The notes: generated by a model from the letters alone, not told the origin. 54,949 nucleotides of DNA from an uncultured Acidimicrobiales bacterium (GCA_937922235.1 CAKZVC010000006.1:1-54949), one strand, 5' to 3'. Positions 43,233-50,870 are shown, counted from the first letter of the stretch. Numbers and translations are program-made.

Positions 43233-43799
43233 ATGGGCTTTCGCGGACCAAAAGTTGTCGAAAAGGGTATGTTCACCTCGCCGGAGCTAGGTGTCGACAC
43301 TCCCTACGAGCTAATCGTCGACTCTTCCATGCCCGATGGGCTTGCTGTCCGATGTGTCGAGAGCAAGCAAAAGTACGGCACCGAGGTGCTCGCCGCTCCA
43401 ACGATCGCCCAGGTCAATCAGCAGCACAATGCCTTCGTTCGAGAGCTCTCTGCGTGGCTCGTTGCTAACGGCGCTGCGCAAGAGCGCCAGGCAGCTGCGG
43501 TCCAAGAGGTTCGTCGGCTCACTGGACTTGACTACACCTCAGATGACCTCACCAATGACGTGATGTGGATTCGAAAGACGGAGATCAGTCATCGCTTACC
43601 AATCTTGTCGCAACATCTCGACGATGGCCGCAAGATCGGTCTGCTTCGACTCGCTGCTGCTGTGGCAGCTTCGAGCACCCTCGGTGAGTCGGACGCTCAG
43701 TTCATCGAACGGCTAGGCGCTGGGCTCGGATTCGATGAAGACACGGTGATGCAGGTCGTGCTGAACGCGATGAACGGTCAAGGAAACGCTGCCGCTTAG
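43233..43799 (+). CDS. Hypothetical protein with possible TerB-like C-terminus
   Basis: 188 residues from the ATG at 43233, on the opposite strand to the SH3 lipoprotein with a 50-base divergent gap. The N-terminus MGFRGPKVVEKGMF and the helical middle are not recognised. The C-terminal ~60 residues (LLRLAAAVAASSTLGESDAQFIERLGAGLGF and a last helix) have the look of a TerB/DjlA-like helical domain; this is a weak comparison. No signal peptide or membrane segment. Confidence 0.55.
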   Translation: MGFRGPKVVEKGMFTSPELGVDTPYELIVDSSMPDGLAVRCVESKQKYGTEVLAAPTIAQVNQQHNAFVRELSAWLVANGAAQERQAAAVQEVRRLTGLDYTSDDLTNDVMWIRKTEISHRLPILSQHLDDGRKIGLLRLAAAVAASSTLGESDAQFIERLGAGLGFDEDTVMQVVLNAMNGQGNAAA

Positions 43800-43847
43800 G
43801 CACTACTGACCGTTCTCTTTGAATCTGACGGCTATCGTGGGACGCCT

Positions 43848-43933
43848 GCCCGGGTGGCGGAACTGGTAGACGCGGGGGGCTTAAACCCCCCTGATCCGCA
43901 AGGGTCGTGCGGGTTCAAGTCCCGCCCCGGGCA
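43848..43933 (+). tRNA. tRNA-Leu (anticodon UAA)
   Basis: The acceptor stem GCCCGGG/CCCGGGC, D-arm, a five-base anticodon stem GGGGG/CCCCC with loop CTTAAAC, a long variable arm and the T-arm GCGGG-TTCAAGT-CCCGC are all present. The anticodon is TAA. The 86-base length fits a class II tRNA. CCA is not fully encoded (ACC followed by T). A run of six Ts follows and may stop transcription. Confidence 0.95.
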
Positions 43934-43975
43934 CCTTTTTTCGACATAGGCCGCAACCTAACTGTCACCAACCAT

Positions 43976-43988
43976 GGGGGCAGACCCC
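43976..43988. repeat. Degenerate palindrome copy after tRNA-Leu
   Basis: GGGGGCAGACCCC, one mismatch to GGGGTCAGACCCC, 43 bases after the tRNA. Same orientation as the nearby perfect copies. Confidence 0.6.
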
Positions 43989-44001
43989 GCCCCAATCCGG
44001 G

Positions 44002-44040
44002 GCATAGCCTCGAAATCGTTTGATTTTTCAGGGGCTACGC
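44002..44040. other. Long imperfect hairpin upstream of DUF4038 gene
   Basis: GCATAGCCTCGAAATC and a near-complementary arm ending GGGGCTACGC pair over about 16 bases around a GTTT loop. It sits between the tRNA and the secreted glycosidase-like gene, about 80 bases before that gene's start. No T-tract follows, so it may be a regulatory or processing element rather than a terminator. Confidence 0.5.
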
Positions 44041-44120
44041 AAGCCTGATGGGCAACTTTCTGAGATTTCTACTTCAGAATCTTTGTTACATTTCCGTTAC
44101 AGCGGTCGATGAGAGACTCC

Positions 44121-45788
44121 ATGAAGGTCGTTATTCGCTCGCCGTTCGGAATCGCTGCGCTGTGCATTGCTCTTGTCATCGTTGGGATCGTTCTCACGCG
44201 GCCAGCTCCCGACAAGGTGGAAACGAGTCGGACGGTTAACGAGCCAGCAAGTGAACTCTCAACAACCTCGCTACTGGCCGCAGATCCACCAATTGACGCT
44301 GGCGACGGCGAGCTCCCCGAAGCACCGGCGGCTCTTGGACTCGTTGCTCCCGACAGCCAATCGCCTCGAGATCTCCGCGCACCTGCCCGCCCAGAATTCG
44401 GGGGTCAGACCGGCAACTCCAGCACTGCGGGAACCGAATCATCGAGCAACGCCGTCAACATTGACGAACTCTGGGATGATTCGACAGCCCGCCAAGCGCC
44501 GTCCACGACATCGCCGATTCGGGCACCCGAATCGACGACCACAACAATTGGGGGTCAGACCCCCGAATTTGCAACGAACGAATCGCCGACGAGCACGACA
44601 TCTTCGACGAAGCCTGCGCCTGAGCCCAAGGTCACCGCTGCACCTGCTTCGTCGACGGCTGCGCCAACCACTACGACCGCACCATCAACAACTACCGACA
44701 CAACGTCACCCCCGACAACTACGGCGCCAACGACCTCCACCACGGCCGCCCCGACGACGACAATCGCGCCAACGACAGCTGCTCCAACCCCAAAGCCCGT
44801 AGGCACCAAGGGTCGTGCTGGCTACATCGCTCCGTCAGCTCCCACCTACATTCCGGTATACGACACTGCATGGCAGATGCTGGTTCGGTCGACGCCCGCC
44901 CAAGCGGACAACTACTTCGCAGCCCTGAAAGCGAATGGATTCACCGGCACGTGGTCGGGGATCATCCACCACGCGCCAGCTACGTACAACTTGAACTTTG
45001 CTGGCGGCGGGCAAGTTGGCAGCATGCAGAACGGCAACCTTGTGCTGAACGACGCGTACGTCGCTCACGTCCGTTCAATTCTCAACGCCGCCGACCGGCA
45101 TGGGATGAAGGTCGGCCTGGTTGCTGCGTGGCAGAACTTGTACCTGCCTGGAGGCGGTGCCGACAAGGGCGTTGGGTCAAGTGACGCTGTCCGGGGGACG
45201 ATCACTACTGCGAATGCCTACGCCTATGGCCGCCATATTGCCGAGAAGTTTGGCGACCATCCGGCTGTCAGCATGTGGGTTTTTGGCGGAGATGCCGGAA
45301 CGAATAACACCAACGCCAACAAGGCTGTCTGGCGCGAGATGGCGCGAGGTGTTCGCGATGCCGGAAATGGCCTTTCGATTACGTACCACACGCCTACGAG
45401 CGAGTTCGACCAACTGAACTATGCCGGCGAGCCGTGGCTTGACTTTATTGCGCCAGAAACCGGCCACGCTCAAGATGCTGCGACAACCGAGAGCGAGTTG
45501 CGGTCGGTCAAGAGCGCCTATGGGCTCCCGGTGTGGCAGGGCGAGCCCCGCTATTTCAACATCAACTTCGACTGGGTGAACAGCGCATTCCGCAATCCGG
45601 GTGTCAACGAAGTTCGCTCCGACGCTCAAGCAGCAGAGAACGCTGGCGTAAGCGGCTACGTCTACGGCGACGCTGGGCGGTGGACCTGGTGCGCCGGGTA
45701 TGGCGATTCCACGCCCTGCAGCCCCAACAACGTCGCTGGGAGCTTCGGAGCCGGAGAGGCGGCCGTGATCGAGGTGTTCACGGGTTAA
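44121..45788 (+). CDS. Secreted DUF4038/apiosidase-like glycoside hydrolase
   Basis: About 555 residues from the ATG at 44121 (GAGAG upstream; an ATG at 44109 is the alternative). An N-terminal membrane segment (~8-28) is followed by ~200 residues of low-complexity linker rich in Thr, Ser, Pro and Ala, then a TIM-barrel domain with PVYDTAWQMLVRSTPAQ, MWVFGGDAGTNN and a glutamate in LPVWQGEPRYFN that fits the nucleophile position of GH140-type enzymes. The substrate is not known, but a plant or algal side-chain sugar is possible. Two copies of the 13-base palindrome (44401 degenerate, 44551 perfect) lie in the linker and each adds a Gly-Gly-Gln-Thr. Confidence 0.75.
   Translation: MKVVIRSPFGIAALCIALVIVGIVLTRPAPDKVETSRTVNEPASELSTTSLLAADPPIDAGDGELPEAPAALGLVAPDSQSPRDLRAPARPEFGGQTGNSSTAGTESSSNAVNIDELWDDSTARQAPSTTSPIRAPESTTTTIGGQTPEFATNESPTSTTSSTKPAPEPKVTAAPASSTAAPTTTTAPSTTTDTTSPPTTTAPTTSTTAAPTTTIAPTTAAPTPKPVGTKGRAGYIAPSAPTYIPVYDTAWQMLVRSTPAQADNYFAALKANGFTGTWSGIIHHAPATYNLNFAGGGQVGSMQNGNLVLNDAYVAHVRSILNAADRHGMKVGLVAAWQNLYLPGGGADKGVGSSDAVRGTITTANAYAYGRHIAEKFGDHPAVSMWVFGGDAGTNNTNANKAVWREMARGVRDAGNGLSITYHTPTSEFDQLNYAGEPWLDFIAPETGHAQDAATTESELRSVKSAYGLPVWQGEPRYFNINFDWVNSAFRNPGVNEVRSDAQAAENAGVSGYVYGDAGRWTWCAGYGDSTPCSPNNVAGSFGAGEAAVIEVFTG
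44401..44413. repeat. Degenerate palindrome inside DUF4038 gene
   Basis: GGGGTCAGACCGG, two mismatches, in frame and coding for Gly-Gly-Gln-Thr-Gly in the linker. It may be a decayed twin of the perfect copy at 44551. Confidence 0.5.
44551..44563. repeat. Perfect GGGGTCAGACCCC palindrome inside DUF4038 gene
   Basis: A perfect copy in the sequence for the linker, same orientation as the intergenic copies, reading Gly-Gly-Gln-Thr-Pro. An insertion here is tolerated because the linker is disordered. Confidence 0.85.
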
Positions 45789-45859
45789 CCGCTCGAGAAA
45801 TACAGCCGGGCGCCAGTGTGTCCGACGTCATAGGTTGCGAGTGGCTAGCATGTTGCTAC

Positions 45860-46390
45860 ATGCCCGTATTGCTTCTCAACGCTTCCTACGAGCCGCTTCG
45901 GCTAATCAGCTGGCAGCGGGCGATCTGCCTCCAGCTTGCTGAGCGGGCCGACCTGGTTGAAGAGGTCGCTGAGAAATCGCTTCATACGAGCGGCGGAACA
46001 CAGTTTCCGTTTCCAGCGGTCGTACGCCTACGAGAGATGGTTGTGGTGCCTTTTCGCCGGGGCAGCGCACCGATTACTCGCCGAGGGCTCGCTCATCGCG
46101 ACCAGGGCGAGTGCCAAAAGGCAGGGTGCGATAAGCGTGGAGCCACCATGGACCACCTCCTCCCCCGTTCTCGGGGCGGCAAGCACGAGTGGCACAACGT
46201 CGTGTTGATGTGTGCTGCTCACAACAACGCCAAGGGCGCTCGGACGCTCGAGGAGATCGGGTGGACGTTGAAAAAGACGCCGATAGCCCCACAGTCGGGG
46301 GGCCTGTATCTCGATCGGTCTCAGATCCTTCCCCAGTGGAGGCCTTGGCTCGGACGCTACGACGAGGACCTCCAGCGCCAAGCCTCCTAA
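45860..46390 (+). CDS. HNH endonuclease family protein
   Basis: 176 residues from the ATG at 45860. It begins MPVLLLNASYEPLRLISWQR, the usual N-terminus of small actinobacterial HNH proteins. The HNH core is GATMDHLLPRSRGGKHEWHNVVLMCAAHNNAKGARTLEEI, with His in MDHLL, Asn in WHNVVL and His in AAHNN. These are metal-dependent nucleases of unknown target; some belong to phage or restriction functions. A longer in-frame reading overlaps the preceding gene and is rejected. Confidence 0.82.
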   Translation: MPVLLLNASYEPLRLISWQRAICLQLAERADLVEEVAEKSLHTSGGTQFPFPAVVRLREMVVVPFRRGSAPITRRGLAHRDQGECQKAGCDKRGATMDHLLPRSRGGKHEWHNVVLMCAAHNNAKGARTLEEIGWTLKKTPIAPQSGGLYLDRSQILPQWRPWLGRYDEDLQRQAS

Positions 46391-46409
46391 CGAGCGGGGC
46401 CAAATGAAT

Positions 46410-46444
46410 GGGGTCAGACCCCGTCTTCGGTGGGGTCAGACCCC
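46410..46444. repeat. Pair of GGGGTCAGACCCC palindromes after HNH gene
   Basis: Perfect copies at 46410-46422 and 46432-46444, same orientation, only 22 bases apart. They lie just after the stop of the HNH gene. Confidence 0.9.
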
Positions 46445-46455
46445 TGAAAACGCCG

Positions 46456-46484
46456 AACGGCGACCCCTTTGCGGAGTCGCCGTT
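46456..46484. terminator. Strong hairpin between convergent genes
   Basis: AACGGCGAC and GTCGCCGTT make a perfect 9-base stem with an 11-base loop, halfway between the HNH stop (46390) and the stop of the leftward LALTG gene (46526). A bidirectional terminator is likely, but there is no clear T-run. Confidence 0.6.
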
Positions 46485-46525
46485 GTCGACGTGATTGCAT
46501 AGTTTTCGCTAGCCGACTGGGGCTG

Positions 46526-47080
46526 TTACGCCTCCACGCGGCGTCCTACGGCACGGGTTGCAAAGCCGAGCATCAGCATTGCGACACCGAGCATCGAGAT
46601 CATCAATGAGGTGCTTGGGCCGGTTAGCGCAAGAGTTGGAGCAGCAGTGGCGCCAGTGGTTGCCGTGGTGGCTGCAGTTCCCGTTGTTGTATTGTTCGTG
46701 GCAGCAGCGGCCGCAACGACAGAGGAAGCATCGCACGGATCGCTACCGGCAGCCGTTTCGTCGGCATCGGTGTGCCCGTCAGCGTCGGAATCGGCGGTCG
46801 CTGCGTCGTAGTTCGCTACCCAATCGCCGCAAACCGACGTCGGCGTGCTTGCTGGGTCGCACTCGTCGGTGCCTGCCCGGACTTCGATGCCGTCATCGAC
46901 ACCGTCGCCATCGCTATCGAGGGCGGTTGCCCCATCGAATGGTCCACCGGTGCAGCCAGCGCTCTGTGCGCCTGCAGCGGTGATCGAGAGGGATCCAACA
47001 GCCAGTACGGCGACTGCCAAAGCAGCCATCAGACGAATGGCAAAGTGAATGGTCAGTGCGTTTCCGCGTGACGTGGTCAT
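46526..47080 (-). CDS. Secreted protein with LALTG sortase signal and Asp-rich repeats
   Basis: 184 residues from the ATG at 47080, preceded by AGGAGAAGAC. A signal peptide (cleavage near TAAGAQ) is followed by two calcium-binding-like Asp-rich motifs, ALDSDGDGVDDGIEV and ADSDADGHTDADET, of the thrombospondin type 3 repeat kind. After a Thr/Ala linker comes LALTG (150-154), a membrane helix and a tail with RRVEA: a complete cell-wall sorting signal with the LAxTG motif used by class E sortases. A class F sortase gene lies just upstream on the same strand. Four cysteines may form disulfides. Confidence 0.82.
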   Translation of the reverse strand: MTTSRGNALTIHFAIRLMAALAVAVLAVGSLSITAAGAQSAGCTGGPFDGATALDSDGDGVDDGIEVRAGTDECDPASTPTSVCGDWVANYDAATADSDADGHTDADETAAGSDPCDASSVVAAAAATNNTTTGTAATTATTGATAAPTLALTGPSTSLMISMLGVAMLMLGFATRAVGRRVEA

Positions 47081-47168
47081 GTCTCTTCTCCTAGAAGTTG
47101 TTCCTTCTTCCTTCGGCGAGAACCAACGAAATTGAAGAAAAGGTGTTACAAAATCCGACACAGAGGCT

Positions 47169-47181
47169 GGGGTCAGACCCC
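47169..47181. repeat. Single perfect GGGGTCAGACCCC palindrome
   Basis: Between the start of the LALTG gene (47080) and the stop of the sortase gene (47193), 12 bases from the latter. It may end the sortase transcript. Confidence 0.85.
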
Positions 47182-47192
47182 GTTGAAGCGAC

Positions 47193-47951
47193 TCACGCTG
47201 GGACAGCAATCACCACAACGTTGTCGTCATAGCTTGCGAGACCCGGGTTGAACGAACCACCGCATGTAATAAGCACAATTCGTTCCTCCGATGACTCAGA
47301 AAAGAGGTCGTCGATGGGAAGTTCGAGCTTGTTGTACTGATCAACCGAGGTGACCCGATACGTCAGCTGCTCGCCATCGATACCGACAACAACCTCGTCG
47401 CCGATTTTGGTTTCGGCAAGGTTAGAGAACACGCCATTTCGGCCGTTGTATGCAATGTGGGCTGCCAACACGGTCGATCCAACCCCACCGTCGACCCCGG
47501 CACCGAACTGGTACCAGCCAACATCGCTTGCGCCAGGCACTTCAAGTTCCCCGTTTGGCTCCAATCCAACCGGTAGAACCTGAGCTCTAGCCTTGCCGAG
47601 ACTTGGAAGTTCGAGCGTGGCAGGCGGACGCCCAATCGGGTCGCCCAGCCCGTCAAGCACACGCTCGGGGAAAGCGCTCGGAAGTTCAACAATGCCGTCA
47701 GCGAGCTCAGAAAGCGGGAGGCTGTGCGGGGTGTCGCCATCTCCACCATCAGCTTCCGGCGTAGAAGTGCCATTATCGGCGATTGTGGTTGAGGGGCTTG
47801 TGGTTGGTTCTTCAGCGAGAACTGAACCGGTTACTGGGGGTTGTTCAGCAACAAGCTCGGCACTTGCCTCGGTCTGACCCCCGCTGCATGCAGCGAGGGC
47901 CAGCCCGAGAACGAAGAGCGAGACGCTACGGAAGCGGCTCTGAGAAATCAC
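47193..47951 (-). CDS. Class F-like sortase, lipoprotein-type N-terminus
   Basis: 252 residues from a GTG. The N-terminus ends in LGLALAACSGG, a lipobox rather than a plain membrane anchor. After a Thr-rich linker the catalytic domain has VGWYQFGAG, His in VLAAHIAYNG and Cys in LITCGGSFNP, ending in YDDNVVVIAVPA. The segment after the cysteine contains no arginine, although sortases normally need one there. Class F enzymes often lack a defined substrate. It is flanked by the LALTG protein and the DUF4397 protein, so these are its likely clients. A degenerate palindrome copy at 47870-47883 codes for the first residues after the lipobox cysteine. Confidence 0.78.
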   Translation of the reverse strand: MISQSRFRSVSLFVLGLALAACSGGQTEASAELVAEQPPVTGSVLAEEPTTSPSTTIADNGTSTPEADGGDGDTPHSLPLSELADGIVELPSAFPERVLDGLGDPIGRPPATLELPSLGKARAQVLPVGLEPNGELEVPGASDVGWYQFGAGVDGGVGSTVLAAHIAYNGRNGVFSNLAETKIGDEVVVGIDGEQLTYRVTSVDQYNKLELPIDDLFSESSEERIVLITCGGSFNPGLASYDDNVVVIAVPA

Positions 47952-47957
47952 CGTCGA

Positions 47958-48749
47958 CTAGGCCTTTACGAACTGACGACGAGCGGTGAGTGCGCCGAAT
48001 GCAGCGATGCCAGCTACAAGGGCGGCGAGCGGAGTGCTCGAGCCGTTGTCGACTGGGCTGTTGCCGGTGTTGACGACGTTTGGAACTGCGCCGAGGCCGG
48101 TGATGGCTTCGGTGAGAACCGAGAGGTTGTCAGCATCGAGCGAGCCGACTGCGTAGACGACGAGCGAGGTGCCTTCAGCGATTGGAAGATCGGCTGGGCC
48201 AATGACTACTGGCTCGGTCTCGCCGGTTGGGACAACAGAAGCTGAGATGGTTCCAGCTGGGAGGTCGGCAGAGCCCTCAGCACCGTTTGGCACGTTGGTG
48301 AATGCAGCGTTGCCGTTAGCAAGAATGTCAACGTTTGGAGCTGCTGCTGCGTGGCGAACCACCAGGCGGCCGCTGCCTGCGGCAATGGTTGACGTGTCGT
48401 TCTCGAAGACACTGACCGTTGGAGCGCCATCGGCATCGAGGTGAGCAATTGCGGTGAAGTTGCCGCTAGCTGGGACGTCGAAGTCGCCAACATCGATTGC
48501 GACCGTGTCGGTTCCGGCGACGAGCACCTGAAGGTCTTCAAGGGTCTGACCGGCGAATCCGGAGAGGTCTTGAGTGTCACCAAAGCTGAATCCCGGGATG
48601 ACTACCGAGCCGCCAGCAGCGACATCAACGTCAGTGTCGGGGATGCCGTGAATCAGATGGACTCGGGCATCCTCTTGTGCGCCTGCAGCGGTTGCTGGCA
48701 CAAGTACGGCAGCAAACACTGCCAGGAGGATAAGCAGATGCTTCTTCAT
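47958..48749 (-). CDS. DUF4397 surface protein with C-terminal membrane anchor
   Basis: 263 residues. The signal peptide ends PATAAGAQ (cleavage near residue 24). The body matches DUF4397, with RVHLIHGIPDTDVDVAAGG and RLVVRHAAAAPNVDILANG, two repeats of the beta-rich unit. The C-terminus is NTGNSPVDNGS, then a membrane helix and RRQFVKA: a sorting-signal-like tail. Proteins of this family often lie next to class F sortases. The start is preceded by GGAG. It is the first gene of a likely operon with the sortase. Confidence 0.8.
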   Translation of the reverse strand: MKKHLLILLAVFAAVLVPATAAGAQEDARVHLIHGIPDTDVDVAAGGSVVIPGFSFGDTQDLSGFAGQTLEDLQVLVAGTDTVAIDVGDFDVPASGNFTAIAHLDADGAPTVSVFENDTSTIAAGSGRLVVRHAAAAPNVDILANGNAAFTNVPNGAEGSADLPAGTISASVVPTGETEPVVIGPADLPIAEGTSLVVYAVGSLDADNLSVLTEAITGLGAVPNVVNTGNSPVDNGSSTPLAALVAGIAAFGALTARRQFVKA

Positions 48750-48763
48750 TGGGGGAACTCCAT

Positions 48764-48791
48764 TTCGTAGGGTGTTGTGTGTTCCTACGAA
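48764..48791. promoter_or_regulatory. Inverted repeat in DUF4397 leader
   Basis: TTCGTAGG and CCTACGAA form a perfect 8-base stem with a 12-base loop, 15 to 42 bases before the start codon. In RNA it would sit right before the ribosome-binding site, and in DNA it could be an operator. Confidence 0.5.
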
Positions 48792-48817
48792 GAGCAGTCG
48801 TCTCCCGGATGCGAAGG

Positions 48818-48831
48818 ATTTAGCACTAAAT
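48818..48831. promoter_or_regulatory. Short palindrome ATTTAG-CA-CTAAAT in DUF4397 leader
   Basis: Perfect 6-base arms with a 2-base spacer. This AT-rich dyad lies about 70 bases before the start and would suit an operator near the promoter. Confidence 0.4.
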
Positions 48832-48855
48832 GGCCAAATACCTCGATCAGCATTG

Positions 48856-48872
48856 AGAAATCAGGGATTTCT
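48856..48872. terminator. Inverted repeat between MBL and DUF4397 genes
   Basis: AGAAATC and GATTTCT with a 3-base loop, 36 bases after the stop of the MBL gene (48908). It may terminate the mscR-MBL transcript; no T-run follows. Confidence 0.4.
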
Positions 48873-48907
48873 GCACCAGATCTTTTTCTTCAGCGCATTG
48901 AGTTTGG

Positions 48908-49531
48908 CTACTCAGCCGCCTCTTTTTCGATCGCTAGTCGCTCGGCTCCGATGGTGGTGTCGTCTCCGTGGCCGGTGTGCACCGTGGTGTCATCGTCCAG
49001 TGGTAACAGCCTCGCCGAAATCGATCCAACGAGAAGTTCCCGGCTAGAAAACGACCGTCCTGTAGCGCCTGGTCCGCCATTAAACAGCGTGTCCCCTGAG
49101 AAGACCGTGCGAAGTTCTGGAACGTGGAAACAGCACCCGCCTGGCGAATGACCCGGGGTGTGTAGCACCTGAAATTCTGATCCTGCGACAGTGATCTTCT
49201 GCCCATCTGTCAGCGGAGCATCAATTCGACGATCGGGATGGACGACGTCCCACAGCATGCCGTCATCGCCGTGCATCCAAATCGGAGCGTTTGTTTCTGT
49301 CGCCAGCTCGACAGCGGCGTTGATGTGATCATTGTGGCCATGCGTGCAGATGATCGCCTTTACGGTGCGCCCTCCGACGCCATCGAGAATGGGTCGATGA
49401 TCGTGGGCGGCATCAAAGATGACGACCTCGCGATCGTCACCAAGTAGCCAAATATTGTTGTCGACTTCGAAATCCTCGCCGTCCAGGCTGAAGATGCCGC
49501 TCGTGACGACCTGATCGATTCGAAGGCTCAC
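48908..49531 (-). CDS. MBL-fold hydrolase coupled to mscR
   Basis: 207 residues from a GTG at 49531 that overlaps the stop of the dehydrogenase gene (GTGA). THGHNDH is the HxHxDH metal-binding motif; further ligands lie in [17 protein letters not shown] and HTGHGDDT. It resembles glyoxalase II-like thioesterases. A homologous pair exists in mycobacteria (Rv2259 and Rv2260). An inferred role is hydrolysis of the S-formylmycothiol made by the dehydrogenase. Confidence 0.82.
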   Translation of the reverse strand: MSLRIDQVVTSGIFSLDGEDFEVDNNIWLLGDDREVVIFDAAHDHRPILDGVGGRTVKAIICTHGHNDHINAAVELATETNAPIWMHGDDGMLWDVVHPDRRIDAPLTDGQKITVAGSEFQVLHTPGHSPGGCCFHVPELRTVFSGDTLFNGGPGATGRSFSSRELLVGSISARLLPLDDDTTVHTGHGDDTTIGAERLAIEKEAAE

Positions 49532-50610
49532 AGGACAACCACCGAACGCAGAACTTCGCCACGTTCCATCTTGTGAAACGCTTCCTCCACGCCGTCGATG
49601 CCGATGGTCTCGGACACGAATCCGTCGAGATTCAACCGTCCCTGCTGGTAGAGGTCGATGAGCATGGGAAAGTCGCGGCTCGGCAGGCAGTCGCCGTACC
49701 ACGACGACTTCAGAGAGCCTCCACGACCAAAGACTTCGATGAGTGGGAGTTCGATTTTCATCTCCGGATTCGGAACACCAACGAGAACCACAGTTCCTGC
49801 CAAATCCCGAGCGTAGAACGCCTGCTCGTAGGTGATTGGAAGGCCAACGGCCTCAATGGCGACGTCAACGCCGTTTCCGCCAGTCAGTTCACGGATTTTC
49901 TCGATCGGGTCCTCGTTCGACGAGTTGACCGTGTGAGTTGCCCCAAACTCCTTGGCCCATTCGAGCTTCGTATCGTCGAGGTCGACGGCAATTATCGTGC
50001 TTGCGCCAGCGATTCGGGCGCCTTCGATCGCTGCATCGCCGACTCCACCACAGCCAAACACGGCGACTGAGTCACCACGCTGGACGTTGCCGGTGTTGAG
50101 CGCAGCTCCGATTCCGGCCATGACGCCGCAACCGATCAGACCAGCAACCTCTGGCTTGACGTTCGGGTCGACCTTGGTTGCCTGTCCGGCGTGGACCAGT
50201 GTCTTCTCGGCGAAAGCACCAATGCCAAGCGCTGGTGAGAGCTCGACTCCATCGAGCGTCATTTTTTGGGTTGCATTGTGCGTGTTGAAACAAATCTGGG
50301 GGTTACCTCGCTTGCACGACCGGCATTCGCCGCATACGGCACGCCAGTTCAGGATGACAAAGTCGCCCACGGCGATGTCGGTGACTCCTTCGCCGACAGC
50401 CTCGACGATGCCCGAAGCTTCATGTCCGAGCAGGAAGGGAAACTCGTCGTTGATTGCCCCTTCGCGGTAGTGCAGGTCGGTATGGCAGACACCACATGCT
50501 TTGACGTCGATGAGAGCCTCGCCCGGCCCTGGGTCCGGAACATCAATCTCGACTAGCTCAACCGGAGCACCCTTCGATCGCGCAATTACCGCCTTCACCT
50601 TGTGAGCCAT
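49528..50610 (-). CDS. mscR: Mycothiol-dependent formaldehyde dehydrogenase / S-nitrosomycothiol reductase
   Basis: 360 residues from the ATG at 50610 (a second ATG lies one codon upstream at 50613, with GGGGGA just before). A zinc alcohol dehydrogenase: catalytic zinc site in [15 protein letters not shown] and GHEASG, the structural zinc site [15 protein letters not shown], and the nucleotide fold [22 protein letters not shown]. The sequence is close to the mycothiol-dependent type, which oxidises S-hydroxymethylmycothiol with NAD and detoxifies formaldehyde. It is transcribed away from the RAYT gene. A shared operon with the MBL gene is certain from the overlap. Confidence 0.85.
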   Translation of the reverse strand: MAHKVKAVIARSKGAPVELVEIDVPDPGPGEALIDVKACGVCHTDLHYREGAINDEFPFLLGHEASGIVEAVGEGVTDIAVGDFVILNWRAVCGECRSCKRGNPQICFNTHNATQKMTLDGVELSPALGIGAFAEKTLVHAGQATKVDPNVKPEVAGLIGCGVMAGIGAALNTGNVQRGDSVAVFGCGGVGDAAIEGARIAGASTIIAVDLDDTKLEWAKEFGATHTVNSSNEDPIEKIRELTGGNGVDVAIEAVGLPITYEQAFYARDLAGTVVLVGVPNPEMKIELPLIEVFGRGGSLKSSWYGDCLPSRDFPMLIDLYQQGRLNLDGFVSETIGIDGVEEAFHKMERGEVLRSVVVL

Positions 50611-50682
50611 CATTCCCCCATGTCGTAGTTCAGATGCGCATCGTAGCGCCTCCCACTGGCACGGTTGAACACGCGTGGCCGT

Positions 50683-50723
50683 GGGGTCAGACCCCCCGCA
50701 GAGCAATCTTGGGGTCAGACCCC
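50683..50723. repeat. Pair of GGGGTCAGACCCC palindromes upstream of RAYT
   Basis: Perfect copies at 50683-50695 and 50711-50723, both with central A on the + strand, 28 bases apart. They lie in the divergent gap between mscR and the transposase and face the three T-oriented copies on the far side of the transposase gene. Confidence 0.92.
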
Positions 50724-50870
50724 AAATACCCGCCGGGTTGGCCGTCGATGCCCTATGCGAGATACCGTTGGCTCCACATCAGCAATGGTGTTCTCGGCGT
50801 TCCCGCCCTTCTCGACGTGGCTCGACACGTCCTTCCGTCGAACCGGTGCATGACACCAAAGGAACGTCCA

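Noticed and set aside
43848..43933. The tRNA as a selenocysteine tRNA that would support the TGA decoding
   Set aside because: Its anticodon is TAA and its arms are those of a normal class II tRNA-Leu; a tRNA-Sec needs anticodon TCA and a longer acceptor stem.
43981..44060. c-di-GMP (GEMM) or c-di-AMP riboswitch upstream of the DUF4038 gene
   Set aside because: There is a GGCTACGCAAGCC word, but the required paired stems and tetraloop-receptor motifs could not be found; only the simple hairpin is supported.
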